Positions 15,657 through 25,041 of a stretch of 64,000 nucleotides of DNA are shown piece by piece. The translations under genes and the position numbers were made by a program. The stretch is taken from NCBI GenBank assembly GCA_963976625.1, contig CAXBLA010000007.1, forward strand, positions 1 to 64,000. The letters run 5' to 3'. Under the pieces are notes generated by a model. The model was not told the origin of the DNA. It saw only the letters and a program-made list of their open reading frames with translations, and made no database searches. The DNA comes from UBA1924 sp963976625 (lineage in GTDB: Bacteria > Planctomycetota > Phycisphaerae > Phycisphaerales > UBA1924). The first letter of the stretch is position 1, and each line of letters begins with the position of its first letter.

Positions 15657-16046
15657 GCCCGGCTCGATCTCACTCATCGGGGTCATGACGACCACGGAGC
15701 GGTCCTCGGCACCCTTCTGCGCGTTGCTCGCGGCCAGGAGCATGCCGTGGGATTCTTCGCCGCGCAGGTTGCGGGGCGCGAGGTTGGCCGCGATGACGAT
15801 TGACTTGCCGATCAGGTCTTCGGGGCTGTACTGCTCGCGGATGCCGGCGCAGATCTGGCGGGGCTTTCCTGAGCCGTCGTCGAGCTGGAGCTTGAGCAGG
15901 CGATCGGCATTTGGGTGCGGCTCGGCACTGATGACCTTGGCGATCCGCAGATCGACTTTGGCGAAATCATCGAAGGTGATCTCGGGCTTGCCCTTGGGGG
16001 CATCGGCGGGCTTGTTTGTTTCGGCGGTGTCGGCTTGGGTGGTCAT
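15642..16046 (-). CDS. Stand-alone tRNA-binding OB-fold protein (MetG C-terminal/CsaA type)
   Basis: A 134-residue protein from ATG 16046. After a short K/P-rich start the EMAP-II-type OB fold is clear: FDDFAKVDLRIAKVISAEPH, NADRLLKLQLDDG, RQICAGI, and NLAPRNLRGEESHGMLLAAS. This domain forms the C-terminus of methionyl-tRNA synthetase and also exists alone as a tRNA-binding protein (Trbp111, CsaA relatives). A free version may assist a MetRS that lacks its own domain, or act as a tRNA chaperone. It is transcribed towards the preceding gene. The start was chosen because the upstream in-frame sequence overlaps the neighbouring gene and has no protein-like composition. Confidence 0.9.
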   Translation of the reverse strand: MTTQADTAETNKPADAPKGKPEITFDDFAKVDLRIAKVISAEPHPNADRLLKLQLDDGSGKPRQICAGIREQYSPEDLIGKSIVIAANLAPRNLRGEESHGMLLAASNAQKGAEDRSVVVMTPMSEIEPGSIVS

Positions 16047-16096
16047 CGTGCTCTCGATCCTTGTGGTCACTTTGGGGTGTATGCAAGTGTAGCCGA

Positions 16097-16981
16097 TCAG
16101 GGTGCAGAGACCCACTGGTTGGCTTTGAGATAGGGGCGGGACAGGTCGATCTTGTATTTGGTTTCGAGCATGGAAATCGAAGGATCGCGGGCGGTTTCGT
16201 CGAGCCCGATCGAGACGGCGCTCTCCCACTGACTGATCGAGAGCTCGTGGAGCATGGCTTCGACGCGGATGAACTCAGCAAACTCGATGCCCCCGTCGAG
16301 TGTGCCCAGCGGGTGGGCGTGCTGTTCGCAGACAATCCGGCGAACCTCGCCGGTGGATCGATCGATAATGAATACCCGTCCCCGGCAATCGTCAAAGTCG
16401 TGGTTTCTGATCGCGCGAGAGAGGATCCGATCGAATGAGTTTGGATCAAGACCGGCCTGCAACGCCGCATCTTTGATGCCCTCCCGAACGGCGCTGTTGT
16501 TGAAGAGATCGCCGGCAGTTTTCTGATCACCCATCCGGGCGGCCCAGACGCAGCGGGCGGCGTCATTGATTAAGGTCGAGATCGCATGGCTTCGGGCGTT
16601 GCGGTGTGCTCGCCAAGCAGATCGGCGGCTGGGATCGAGCATCAACGCGAAATCCCAGAGTGATTCGCTGAGCTGTATGTTGGGCTCCGAGGCAGCGAGC
16701 GCGATGCACAAGCTCGCGGCCAGCCCCGGCTCCCCCTGGCGATGCGCAAGTCCGATGCCCACCGCGAGGACCTGATGTGCACGGGCCAGTTCGTCTTGTG
16801 ATGCCGCGGATGCGGCGAGCCATTCCCCCGCGTCCAGATAAGTCTCGGCGTCCGATGGATCGAGCTGTATCTCAGACGCCGTGATCGGCTTAGGCGCATA
16901 CGCCCCGAGCGTGGCTGGCAGGGCGATACCCAGGAGTGCGATGGCTGCCCAACGCAAGCGTTTGTGTGCGTGTATAAACAT
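16097..16981 (-). CDS. Exported protein of unknown function, last gene of ExbB/ExbD operon
   Basis: A 294-residue protein with ATG at 16981, GGGAGG upstream and a one-base overlap with the previous stop (TAATG). Residues 1-27 form a signal peptide (WAAIALLGIALPATLGAYA). The mature protein is helical, with repeat-like segments (DAETYLDAGEWLAASAASQD, LARAHQVLAVGIGLAHRQ). A short beta-rich part FDDCRGRVFIIDRSTGEVRR follows. I do not recognise a family. Coupling to the large upstream gene suggests a periplasmic partner in the same assembly. Confidence 0.75.
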   Translation of the reverse strand: MFIHAHKRLRWAAIALLGIALPATLGAYAPKPITASEIQLDPSDAETYLDAGEWLAASAASQDELARAHQVLAVGIGLAHRQGEPGLAASLCIALAASEPNIQLSESLWDFALMLDPSRRSAWRAHRNARSHAISTLINDAARCVWAARMGDQKTAGDLFNNSAVREGIKDAALQAGLDPNSFDRILSRAIRNHDFDDCRGRVFIIDRSTGEVRRIVCEQHAHPLGTLDGGIEFAEFIRVEAMLHELSISQWESAVSIGLDETARDPSISMLETKYKIDLSRPYLKANQWVSAP

Positions 16982-19671
16982 TATGGCCTCCCTTGTTCGA
17001 GCCAAAGCACCCAGAGCTGGGCGAGGCATCGCTCGCTGTAGACGATCTGCTCGGTGATCGTGCGGGCGTTCTCGATGAGCAACTCCAGTTCGGCGAGCGT
17101 GTCGCTGACGATGGTTGCCGTGCCGGCGATTTGTTCGTCGATGAGCAGTGCGCTGAGTGTGCACAGCGCCCGCTGGTAGGCGTTGAATCTGGCGAGCGGG
17201 CCACGGGCACGCGCGAGACGGACTTCGAGGGTGGACTCGATCTGGTCGAGTTCTTTGGTGTGCTGACCAAGTACGGCGCGTGCGGTATCGAGGAGCTGGG
17301 TGTATCGCTCGCTGATGGCCGAGTTGGCGCTGGTGAGCTTGAGCGAGTTGGATTGCTCGGCGCGGACACGCTGGGCGTAGATTGAGCCGAGCTCGGATTC
17401 GAGGGCCTTGGTGCTCGGGTGGCTGGACCCCGCGCGCGATTGGATCAGTCGCGAGAGCAGATCACGGTGCACGAGCATGGGCCATTGATCGTCCGTGCGC
17501 GTGGGCAGGGGCTGATCGACCACCGCGAGCACCATGCTCTCGATCCTTGAAGTGGATCGGTTGCGTTGGACGGCGTGATCGACGGCCAGCAGCACCGACG
17601 GATGGTCTTTGTATCGTCTGAGCTGAGCGAGGGCGAGGTCTCGAAAATCGTTGTCGGAGTTGAACACCGCGAGGTAGACGAGGGCATGGGCGGAGTTGAT
17701 TCCCGGGCCGTCGGATTGGACGAGTTGGGCGAAGAGGCTGGCGAGCTCGGGGGTGTTCTGGGCGTTCATCGCGCTGTTGGCCCATTGGATGTCCTGCTGG
17801 GTCATGCGCAGGTCTTCTTGATCTTGGGCAGGCGGAGCGATCAGCCCGTCCTCGGCTTGTTCGAGCAGAAGTGAGGATTGCGTGTCTTGCCCATCAATGT
17901 ACAACCAATCCGCGGTGTTGAGCCGAGCGAGGCGGAACAGGGAGTTGTGTGCATCTGGCGTGTCCATCTTGGTCGGGGTGATCGAGATCGCGATGCGGAG
18001 CTCGTCGACGAGTTGCTGATTCACACTGCCAATCGCGGCTTGTCGTGAGCCGGGGGCTTGGGCGGGGTTCCATGTCTGGCGGTAGTCGCTGGCGAGCTCT
18101 TGGCGTTGGCGGAAGGTCGCGTTGGGGTTCAGGACCATCTGGGCGGTGATCTCTTGAGCCGACGAATGCACGGCCAGGGCGTTGGTGAGTTGGGCAAGGC
18201 GGGTCGTGTTGACGGCTTGGTCGGCGAACTGGCGCAAGACCCAGAGCTGTTCTTCACTTTTGGCCCGCCAGGTGAGTGTGTTGACGAGGAGGATCGAAGA
18301 TTGGGACCATGCATCGTCGGCGGGCGCAGAGGCACGCAGGCGGGCGCTCATGGCCGAGAGCACGAGCTTGGTGCGCTGATTGACTCGATCCGCTGTGGCT
18401 CGTTCGACACCCTCGATCCAACGCCCCCACCACTGAGGATCATCCGTGCGCGTGTCCACCGCGAGGAGTCCGGCGATGCTCGTCATCGCATCGAAGACCG
18501 ACGCCCCGGGCATCGGGTCGTAGCCCGACCATGATCGGCGGGCGGCGATGATTGACTCGCGGGCGGTTGCTTCGAGCCGACGATCAGTGAGGGTCGCGTC
18601 GAGCACCGCGAGGTGGATCAGTAGGATTACCGGGTTCGATCGGTCATTGGTATTGAGCCCGGAGCCGAGGAGATCATCGACCGCTTGCTCGGTGGTCAGG
18701 GTCGGCCCGATCTGGCGGACAAAGTCCACGATGTTGAGCACGCTGCGATCGAGGGCCGGGTCTGGGAAGGCGATCCAGGACCGAACGAACTGCGGGTAGA
18801 CCTCCTTGAAGCGTTCGATGCGGGGGGCTTGGTCCGCGGTGCTATGTCTGGCGAGGGTGTCGAGTTCGTGGGCGATGGCGGTGTAGTGGCGGAGGGTGTC
18901 GCGCTCGATGGGATCGAAGCCGTTGATGGTAGAGTTGCTGTTGTTGGTTGTGCTCGGTGAGCGATCAGACCCATCACCAGCGTCTGCTACTGCTGCGGGG
19001 GATGCGTTTGAATCAGTTGTCTTGTTCATCGCGCCCGGCGGGGCGAGGACGAACATGCCCGAGACCGCGAGCCCCATGAGGATGAGGAGGGCATAGGCGC
19101 CGAGCCAGTGGGCGGAGGTGGACTCGGGCGGTTCGATCAGCGACACGAGGGGATCGCGAGAGTCTTCCAATCTACTTGGCTTATTTAGTTCTGCCGGGCG
19201 AGCGGGGCTCAGTGCGCTGACAAGTTCGAGGGCGGTGATTCGGTTGACGCGGGCGAAGTGGGCCAGGCGTGTGCGGGCGGTGGAGTTCCAGCCGCCGCTG
19301 GCGCCGATGAGGAGCATGGCGCGGTCGATGAGAGGCTTGCTGATGCGTCTGGTTCTGGCCTTTGGTTTCCATGCGCTGGGCACCGCGACGGGCACGCCTT
19401 GGGGCCAGCGGAGCGCGAGCTGGGCACGGAGTGCGGGATCGAGAAGCTGCGAGCCAGCCGCATGGATCGCCCGGCGGACCTCGTCTGCGTCGGGCGTGGA
19501 ACGCTGGCGGTGGTGATCGACCTGGTGCAATCGGCGGTGGCAGGCACGGATGATCTGCTCGTCGTTTTCGATAGAGTGGAGCAACCCGAGGAGGGCGAAG
19601 GGCCCGCCGGCGCTGGCGTCTTGACCCAGGAACTCGGTGATCGGTGATGAGGGAGATGCATGCGCACTCAT
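16981..19671 (-). CDS. Large single-pass membrane protein with degenerate J-like N-terminus
   Basis: An 896-residue protein from ATG 19671 (ATGA overlap upstream). Residues about 24-87 (PFALLGLLHSIENDEQII to LLDPALRAQLAL) follow the spacing of a DnaJ J-domain (LG..., helix, helix, LLDP..R), but the HPD triad is replaced by VDH. A charged linker (about 95-185) is followed by one membrane helix at 189-210. The remaining ~680 residues would be periplasmic and read as helical repeats. It is the second-last gene of the ExbB/ExbD operon. Overall function unknown; it probably links a cytoplasmic partner to the periplasmic repeat proteins. Confidence 0.75.
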   Translation of the reverse strand: MSAHASPSSPITEFLGQDASAGGPFALLGLLHSIENDEQIIRACHRRLHQVDHHRQRSTPDADEVRRAIHAAGSQLLDPALRAQLALRWPQGVPVAVPSAWKPKARTRRISKPLIDRAMLLIGASGGWNSTARTRLAHFARVNRITALELVSALSPARPAELNKPSRLEDSRDPLVSLIEPPESTSAHWLGAYALLILMGLAVSGMFVLAPPGAMNKTTDSNASPAAVADAGDGSDRSPSTTNNSNSTINGFDPIERDTLRHYTAIAHELDTLARHSTADQAPRIERFKEVYPQFVRSWIAFPDPALDRSVLNIVDFVRQIGPTLTTEQAVDDLLGSGLNTNDRSNPVILLIHLAVLDATLTDRRLEATARESIIAARRSWSGYDPMPGASVFDAMTSIAGLLAVDTRTDDPQWWGRWIEGVERATADRVNQRTKLVLSAMSARLRASAPADDAWSQSSILLVNTLTWRAKSEEQLWVLRQFADQAVNTTRLAQLTNALAVHSSAQEITAQMVLNPNATFRQRQELASDYRQTWNPAQAPGSRQAAIGSVNQQLVDELRIAISITPTKMDTPDAHNSLFRLARLNTADWLYIDGQDTQSSLLLEQAEDGLIAPPAQDQEDLRMTQQDIQWANSAMNAQNTPELASLFAQLVQSDGPGINSAHALVYLAVFNSDNDFRDLALAQLRRYKDHPSVLLAVDHAVQRNRSTSRIESMVLAVVDQPLPTRTDDQWPMLVHRDLLSRLIQSRAGSSHPSTKALESELGSIYAQRVRAEQSNSLKLTSANSAISERYTQLLDTARAVLGQHTKELDQIESTLEVRLARARGPLARFNAYQRALCTLSALLIDEQIAGTATIVSDTLAELELLIENARTITEQIVYSERCLAQLWVLWLEQGRP

Positions 19672-22310
19672 GGCGTGCCCTCCCCAAAGAGCTGAGCGAT
19701 TGATTCGCCCCACTGCGAATCGCTGGCGTTGGGATGCAGGGCTTGGAACTGGGCGTAGGCGTCTTGGGCACGCAGGGGGTCGATGGCGAGCATGAGCTTG
19801 AGCGATTCGTACCGGGCTTGGTACCAGTCATCGGTGGACTCGGGGTACGCACCGAGCAGCCGCAGCCAGGCATCGAGCGCGTGGGGCAGGTCATCGGAGC
19901 GTTCTGCGAGTAGCGCGGTGCGTCGGAGCCCGGGCTCGGTGGGATCGCCGCGATCAAGGACCAAGAGCGCGAGGCGGAGTGCCAGCGATCGTGCATCATC
20001 GTCGTCGTGCGATTCCCAGAGGTATGCCCCCGCTTGGGTGATGATCTCGGCCACGCTTGATACCTGCACACCTAAGGGCTCAGGGTGCGGCGGCGATTCT
20101 TTGGCGAGGACCTTGGCGCCCAAGTCGATGAGCATGCGGGCCGATCGCTCGCTGGGCTTGTCTTGCCAGTCTTTGATCGTACGGTTGAAGACCAGCACGC
20201 GGGCGCTGTCGCCCTTGTTCTGATCGATCGATTCAAGCTCGGCGAGCAGCGTGATGGCCGATTCTATCTGATCTTCGAGGAGTTCGATCTCGAGCTGGCG
20301 GTAGAGCAGCTCGGGGACGAAGCTGCGCAGGGCGAGGTGATCATCGACTATCGCTTGGGCGATTTTGAGCAGCTCGCGGACGGCTTGAGTATCCGGCGGG
20401 CTCGAACGCAGGGCGAGATCGAGCCCGATGCGGAAGGTCTGGATGCGTGCCTTGGCGTCGTCGGTGTCGAGCGTGTCAGCGGGTTGGTTGTCGGTGATCC
20501 ATTTGATCATGGTGAGCAGGTCGGCTATGGCTTGCTGGTCTTTGAAGCCTTTGGCCCGTTGGCGCTGATAGCGCAGCTGCACCAGCGTTCGGCGGGCGGG
20601 CAGGGCGATCGGGTCGTTGTCGGCAATGGTCGAGAGTGAGTCGATGGCGATCAGCGGATCCACCGTGCCCTTCATCGCATAACGGAGCACCAGCTTGGCG
20701 GTGCGGTTGGTCGTTGGGTACGCAGCGATGTAGGTCTCCACCGCTTGATCGAGTTCGGTTGAGGACGAGCGATTCGCCTTGACATTGATCCCATCGAGGG
20801 CGGCGATGCGCATCCAGCGGGCCTCTTCGATGGTCTGCTCGTTGGCGGATTGCTTGATGAGCAGATCGCAGGCTATGAGTGCTTCGCGGGGTCGCCCGGA
20901 TTGGATCTCGACGAAGGCGAGCTTGAGCGTGCAGTCATCGCGCTCGATCGGGAAGCGGTCCGCGTCTTTTGAGTTGAGGGCCTCGACAAAGAGCGTTGCG
21001 ACCGAGGCGTACCGCCCCGCGTCGCCCATCTGCTGGGCTTGATTGAGTTCTGCCAGGGCCCGGGCGTAGTTAGTGATGAAGCTGTCGGCCACCAGCGGGA
21101 GCGTCTCGAACTTGGTATAGAGATCGAGCACATGCCCGATCTCGCCGTGCTTGATGAGCTGTTCGATGGCGATGCGGGCGGCTTCATTGGCTTCGGCCTC
21201 GTCTCGTTCGCTGAGGTAATCAGCCTCTATATCGCGCAGCGCCCGCAGCGCGATGAACCGGGCCTGTGCGATCGCGATCAGCTCGTGTTCGCCCGGCTCT
21301 TCGATCAGATGATTGATCAGATCATTGAGCATCCGATTGATGGTGATCCATTCGCCGGCCATGGCGTTCACTTGGAACAACCGATCCTTGGCCGACGCGT
21401 TGATCTCTGCGGTGGTGTAGGTCGACTCGATGATCTGACGCAGCCACGCACGCCCGAGCATTGGTTCTTGGGACTGTGCGTACGCCATGGCGACGCCGAT
21501 GGCGGCTCGGGCGACATGGTCGAACTCGAGGGTGGTCTCGTTGAACTCGCTGAGCTGCGGTAGGCTGCCCTGGCTGCCCAAGAGCCAGCCGAAGGAGACG
21601 AAGGCGTCTTGATCGACGGCTCGGTCTTCGAGCACGGCCAGCGAATACCCGCCCCACGCGTGGTAGTAGTGCGCCAAAGATCGGAACCGACGCAGGTCCG
21701 CGATCTGGGCTTTGAGCTCGGCGAGTTTTCGATCGGGCGTGCTTTTGAGCTTGTGCTCGATGCTGTTGACGCTCAGATCAAGCTTGGCCGAAAGTGCGCC
21801 GAGTTGTTGGGTCACCTCGATGAGCTCGGCTGCGGAGCCGATTCGATCAGCATCGTCGAGGAGTTCGAGGCGGTGGAGCTCGACGGCTGGCTCGATCTGT
21901 AAGTACTCGCCAACGATCAGCTCGATGCGGAGCTCGTACATACCGACCCGAGGCATGGCATCGAGCAGCGATTGGGCCTGGATCTGCACAACCGCGCGGT
22001 AGGGATCGCTTTGCTCGATGGCTTTGAGTTCTTGGAGATAGATTCCGGCGAGCTGTTCGACGAGGGCTTCGATGGCTTGGTCGTGCTCGATGCTGCGGGC
22101 GGGGTCTTGGTCGTTTGCCGCGAGTTCTTGGGCCGCGGAAAGTCGATCTTTGAGCTGGGCTTTGAGGAGCCCGAGCATGTGGTGCTCTTGGAGGTAAGCC
22201 GCGACTTGGTCGTCCTCCGGGCTGGCCAATGCGCACAGAGGCGTGATCGCCGACACGAGCACGGCGGCGAGTGTACCTGCAAAGACGAGTTGGGATCGTC
22301 GGCTACTCAT
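19668..22310 (-). CDS. Large exported helical-repeat protein
   Basis: An 880-residue protein from ATG 22310, overlapping the end of exbD-2 by eight bases. Residues 1-29 form a signal peptide (VFAGTLAAVLVSAITPLCALA). The mature protein is a long solenoid of helix pairs resembling TPR repeats (for example ARFIALRALRDIEADYLSER, EALNSKDADRFPIERDDCTL, ALDAWLRLLGAYPESTDDW near the end). Such proteins usually scaffold complexes. Its place directly after ExbB/ExbD/ExbD points to a periplasmic scaffold working with that motor. No enzyme motif seen. Confidence 0.78.
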   Translation of the reverse strand: MSSRRSQLVFAGTLAAVLVSAITPLCALASPEDDQVAAYLQEHHMLGLLKAQLKDRLSAAQELAANDQDPARSIEHDQAIEALVEQLAGIYLQELKAIEQSDPYRAVVQIQAQSLLDAMPRVGMYELRIELIVGEYLQIEPAVELHRLELLDDADRIGSAAELIEVTQQLGALSAKLDLSVNSIEHKLKSTPDRKLAELKAQIADLRRFRSLAHYYHAWGGYSLAVLEDRAVDQDAFVSFGWLLGSQGSLPQLSEFNETTLEFDHVARAAIGVAMAYAQSQEPMLGRAWLRQIIESTYTTAEINASAKDRLFQVNAMAGEWITINRMLNDLINHLIEEPGEHELIAIAQARFIALRALRDIEADYLSERDEAEANEAARIAIEQLIKHGEIGHVLDLYTKFETLPLVADSFITNYARALAELNQAQQMGDAGRYASVATLFVEALNSKDADRFPIERDDCTLKLAFVEIQSGRPREALIACDLLIKQSANEQTIEEARWMRIAALDGINVKANRSSSTELDQAVETYIAAYPTTNRTAKLVLRYAMKGTVDPLIAIDSLSTIADNDPIALPARRTLVQLRYQRQRAKGFKDQQAIADLLTMIKWITDNQPADTLDTDDAKARIQTFRIGLDLALRSSPPDTQAVRELLKIAQAIVDDHLALRSFVPELLYRQLEIELLEDQIESAITLLAELESIDQNKGDSARVLVFNRTIKDWQDKPSERSARMLIDLGAKVLAKESPPHPEPLGVQVSSVAEIITQAGAYLWESHDDDDARSLALRLALLVLDRGDPTEPGLRRTALLAERSDDLPHALDAWLRLLGAYPESTDDWYQARYESLKLMLAIDPLRAQDAYAQFQALHPNASDSQWGESIAQLFGEGTP

Positions 22311-22728
22311 CGGTGGGCACATAGCTCCTTTTGTCGAACCCTGCGTTGCGGGCGGCTTGGAGGGCGGCGGCGATCGCCGCGATGGGGACATCGGGGGCGG
22401 ACTTGATGGCGACCCCGGGCTCTTTGGGCAGGGTTTTGAGCAGGGATTCGAGCCCGGGCCCATCACTGAGCACCAGCTCGCCGATCGAGAACACCGGTTG
22501 AGATCCATGCATGCTGATCTGGATAATCTGAGGCTGCAGGTCACTCGATTGCACCCCGCCGCCCTCGGTTTGGACGGTCGCGGGGAGCTTGTGCTCTTCT
22601 TGGGCGAAGTTGGCGGTGACCAAGAAGAAGATCAGCAGGAGGAACACGACATCGATCATCGAAGTGAGCGGGAGGGCCCCGAGCCGGGCCGAGCGTCGGC
22701 GGATGCGTTTCTGTTTGGCGTTGCTCAT
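22303..22728 (-). CDS. ExbD/TolR-family protein (second copy)
   Basis: A 141-residue protein starting MSNAKQKRIRRR, overlapping the previous stop by ATGA. A basic N-terminus is followed by the ExbD helix LTSMIDVVFLLLIFFLVTAN, with the proton-carrying aspartate at position 26, then a periplasmic domain. ExbD proteins pair with ExbB to use proton flow to drive periplasmic machines. It differs from the first ExbD over most of its length, so the two probably form a mixed stator, as in AglR/AglS-type pairs. Confidence 0.92.
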   Translation of the reverse strand: MSNAKQKRIRRRSARLGALPLTSMIDVVFLLLIFFLVTANFAQEEHKLPATVQTEGGGVQSSDLQPQIIQISMHGSQPVFSIGELVLSDGPGLESLLKTLPKEPGVAIKSAPDVPIAAIAAALQAARNAGFDKRSYVPTDE

Positions 22729-23153
22729 GAGCCCCCCCCGTTGTCGACGGTGGCGAGCTTCCATTGCTCGACCCCGGTGTTGGCCAGGCGGAGGAGCAAA
22801 CGATCGAGGTAGATCGCTGGGGCGTTGCGATCGGGGCGGATGAGCACATCGAAGGGGTGGGCATCGTTATGGATCGCGAGCCCGGCGCTGGCGAGTCGTT
22901 CGATTTCGAGGAGCGATGTTTCGGTCGAGCCGATGAGGTATTTGCCCTCGTTGGTGAGGTCGATGATCATCGCGGGTTCTTTTGGGGCGACATCCTCGTC
23001 ACCGGGCTCGATGGGGAGGTCGATCTCGGTGCGCATCATCTCGCCGAACTGCGAGGTGAACATAAAGAAGATAATCAACTGAAAAACCACATCGATCATC
23101 GAAGTGAGATCAACATCAATCATGTGCCGGGATGATGAGGACCGCTTGCTCAC
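22725..23153 (-). CDS. ExbD/TolR-family protein (first copy)
   Basis: A 142-residue protein starting with GTG at 23153, which overlaps the TGA of exbB (GTGA). The helix DLTSMIDVVFQLIIFFMFTS carries the conserved aspartate at position 21. The periplasmic part has the ExbD pattern MIIDLTNEGKYLIGSTET and a PFDVLIRPDRNAPA segment. It should form the proton channel with the upstream ExbB protein. Confidence 0.93.
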   Translation of the reverse strand: MSKRSSSSRHMIDVDLTSMIDVVFQLIIFFMFTSQFGEMMRTEIDLPIEPGDEDVAPKEPAMIIDLTNEGKYLIGSTETSLLEIERLASAGLAIHNDAHPFDVLIRPDRNAPAIYLDRLLLRLANTGVEQWKLATVDNGGGS

Positions 23154-23908
23154 CCTTGGTTGGTTCCTTGCTGTGCTGGCGATGACGATGGCGTTGCGTT
23201 GGCGGCTTCGAGGGGCGCGATGATCTCCTCGATGTCTTCGTTGATCTCGGTGCTCAGGTGATCGATCCGGTTGCGTAAGAAGGTGTACATGGCCGTCGAG
23301 GGGATGGCGACGATCAGCCCCAGCACGGTGGTGATGAGCGCCTGCGAGATGCTGCCGGCCAGTGCATCTGGGCGGGCGGGCCCATCGGAGAGGGTGATCG
23401 TATCGAACGCCCCGACCATGCCAACGACGGTACCCAAGAGCCCGAGCATTGGGGCGACGGAGGCGATGAGCCCGATGCCATCGGTCAGGCGGTAGAGCCG
23501 ATCGACCTCGAGCTGCCCGGTCTCATCTACGGAGGCTCTGAGTTCGAGCATGCCGAATGCGGATCTCGATGCCCGCACGAGCCCGCTGCCCACCACGCGC
23601 GAGAGGTAGCTGGTGGTTGGCTCGTCCTCGCAGCGTTTGATCGCCGCATTGATGTCGCCGTCGGCGAGCAGCGAGCGGAGATCGCTTAGGAGCTCGGGCG
23701 GTGCGAGGCGCTCGCGCCGGATGCGGATGAGCTGGGCGCTGATCATGCCGATGGCAATGAGCGAGATCAGGATGATGATCATACCGATCGGCCCGCCCTT
23801 GGCGATGTAGTCGAGCAGCGAGCGGTTGACCTCGACGGGCTGCTGGGCCTGTGTCAGGGTCAGGGTCATCGGCTCGAAAATGTGTGTAAATGGAGCGGTA
23901 CCAATCAT
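23150..23908 (-). CDS. MotA/TolQ/ExbB proton-channel protein
   Basis: Up to 252 residues. The ATG at 23908 overlaps the preceding stop (ATGA); a second possible start is the ATG encoding MTLTLTQAQQ at 23869. Three membrane helices are visible: about 41-61 (GPIGMIIILISLIAIGMISA), about 147-167 (GLIASVAPMLGLLGTVVGMV) and about 187-207 (ALITTVLGLIVAIPSTAMYT). The second and third carry the ExbB/TolQ signature GLLGTVxGM and the small-residue pore helix. The protein forms the inner-membrane motor with ExbD and couples proton flow to work in the periplasm. Confidence 0.93.
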   Translation of the reverse strand: MIGTAPFTHIFEPMTLTLTQAQQPVEVNRSLLDYIAKGGPIGMIIILISLIAIGMISAQLIRIRRERLAPPELLSDLRSLLADGDINAAIKRCEDEPTTSYLSRVVGSGLVRASRSAFGMLELRASVDETGQLEVDRLYRLTDGIGLIASVAPMLGLLGTVVGMVGAFDTITLSDGPARPDALAGSISQALITTVLGLIVAIPSTAMYTFLRNRIDHLSTEINEDIEEIIAPLEAANATPSSSPAQQGTNQG

Positions 23909-25041
23909 GGTTGGTGGGTTCCTTGGGATGGGAGCACGAGCTTGGACTCGGTTCTGGATACATGCTTCTTGGATTCGATCAAGAGCTCGTCGCCCCAGCG
24001 GGCGCGATCAGTCTTGGCGAGGTGGTCGTCGGCGATCTTGGCCGCGAGCTGGGCGAGGGGTGGGCTGATCTCGCGGAGGCGGACGACGATGTGGATCAGG
24101 TGGATCACGCCGCGGTCTTGGCTGGCGTGATCGGGTTCGCTCAGCAGCGATATCCCGAGCCCCAAGCGAGACCAGACCTCGATCCATGTGTCGTCGTCGT
24201 ACTGGACCCGGCGTTCGAGCTTGGCACGAGCAGCGGCTCGTTTGTCGGTATCCGGGTGTGCCCGGGCAGTGAGCATGTCGAGGATCAGCAAGATGCCGGG
24301 ATCGCGGAGGCGTTGTTTGGAGATGCGTTCGCTTAGCGCGAGCAGGCGTTTGCTGCTTTGCTCATCGCGTTTTAGCCCGATTGAGAAGCTCAAATCATAC
24401 AGCTCATGGAGAGCCGCCTGTCGATCAGTGACCGCGTCAACACGCAGTGGCCCGAGCCCGTAGGACTCCGTGCCCGGATGCGGGATCGGAGGGAGCGATA
24501 CAAACAGATTGTGCTTCGAATCAAAGTCCGTAGGCTGATCGAATACTCCTGAGGCACGGTCTGGCCCGGTCGCAACGAGCCAGCTGAGCATCGGGATGGT
24601 TGCTTGTTGGACATCCTGCTGATCGAGCATGCAGCGCATGAGCCCGTAGCTTACATCGGCGGACTGGGGCCCGACCTTCCAGAGGTAGTCGTCGCCCAGG
24701 CGGGTGTAGATCTGCAGAGCTCCCGGATAGTCGCCACGCTCGAATCGGCTGTGGGCCCGCCATGCGTCTTGGGCGGTTTGGGCGTAGGCACCGAAGCCAG
24801 GATCAGGCTTATCGAGTTCGCGGACATCGTACCAGGGCACCAGCACCGGGATCACCTGCGTATCAACGCTGACTTTGACCCCTTGCTCGGTGCTCTCAAC
24901 CCGGGCCCCGACCAGCGGCTCCTCCGACGACCAGCGGATAAGCTGAATCTGCTCAGCCGGTTCTTCGGCGGGCTGACTCGCCCCCGCCAAAGAACTCAGC
25001 ATTGCAAGGAGTCCAATCCTGATCGTGGATCGGAGACTCAT
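23905..25041 (-). CDS. Exported repeat-containing protein upstream of exbB
   Basis: A 378-residue protein with a signal peptide at about 1-22 (IGLLAMLSSLAGASQP). A small N-terminal beta-rich part (residues about 30-75) is followed by helices with TPR character (AWRAHSRFERGDYPGALQIY and similar). The family is not recognised. Both ends overlap neighbours by ATGA, so it is translated together with the VWA protein and ExbB. It is probably a periplasmic adaptor. Confidence 0.78.
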   Translation of the reverse strand: MSLRSTIRIGLLAMLSSLAGASQPAEEPAEQIQLIRWSSEEPLVGARVESTEQGVKVSVDTQVIPVLVPWYDVRELDKPDPGFGAYAQTAQDAWRAHSRFERGDYPGALQIYTRLGDDYLWKVGPQSADVSYGLMRCMLDQQDVQQATIPMLSWLVATGPDRASGVFDQPTDFDSKHNLFVSLPPIPHPGTESYGLGPLRVDAVTDRQAALHELYDLSFSIGLKRDEQSSKRLLALSERISKQRLRDPGILLILDMLTARAHPDTDKRAAARAKLERRVQYDDDTWIEVWSRLGLGISLLSEPDHASQDRGVIHLIHIVVRLREISPPLAQLAAKIADDHLAKTDRARWGDELLIESKKHVSRTESKLVLPSQGTHQP

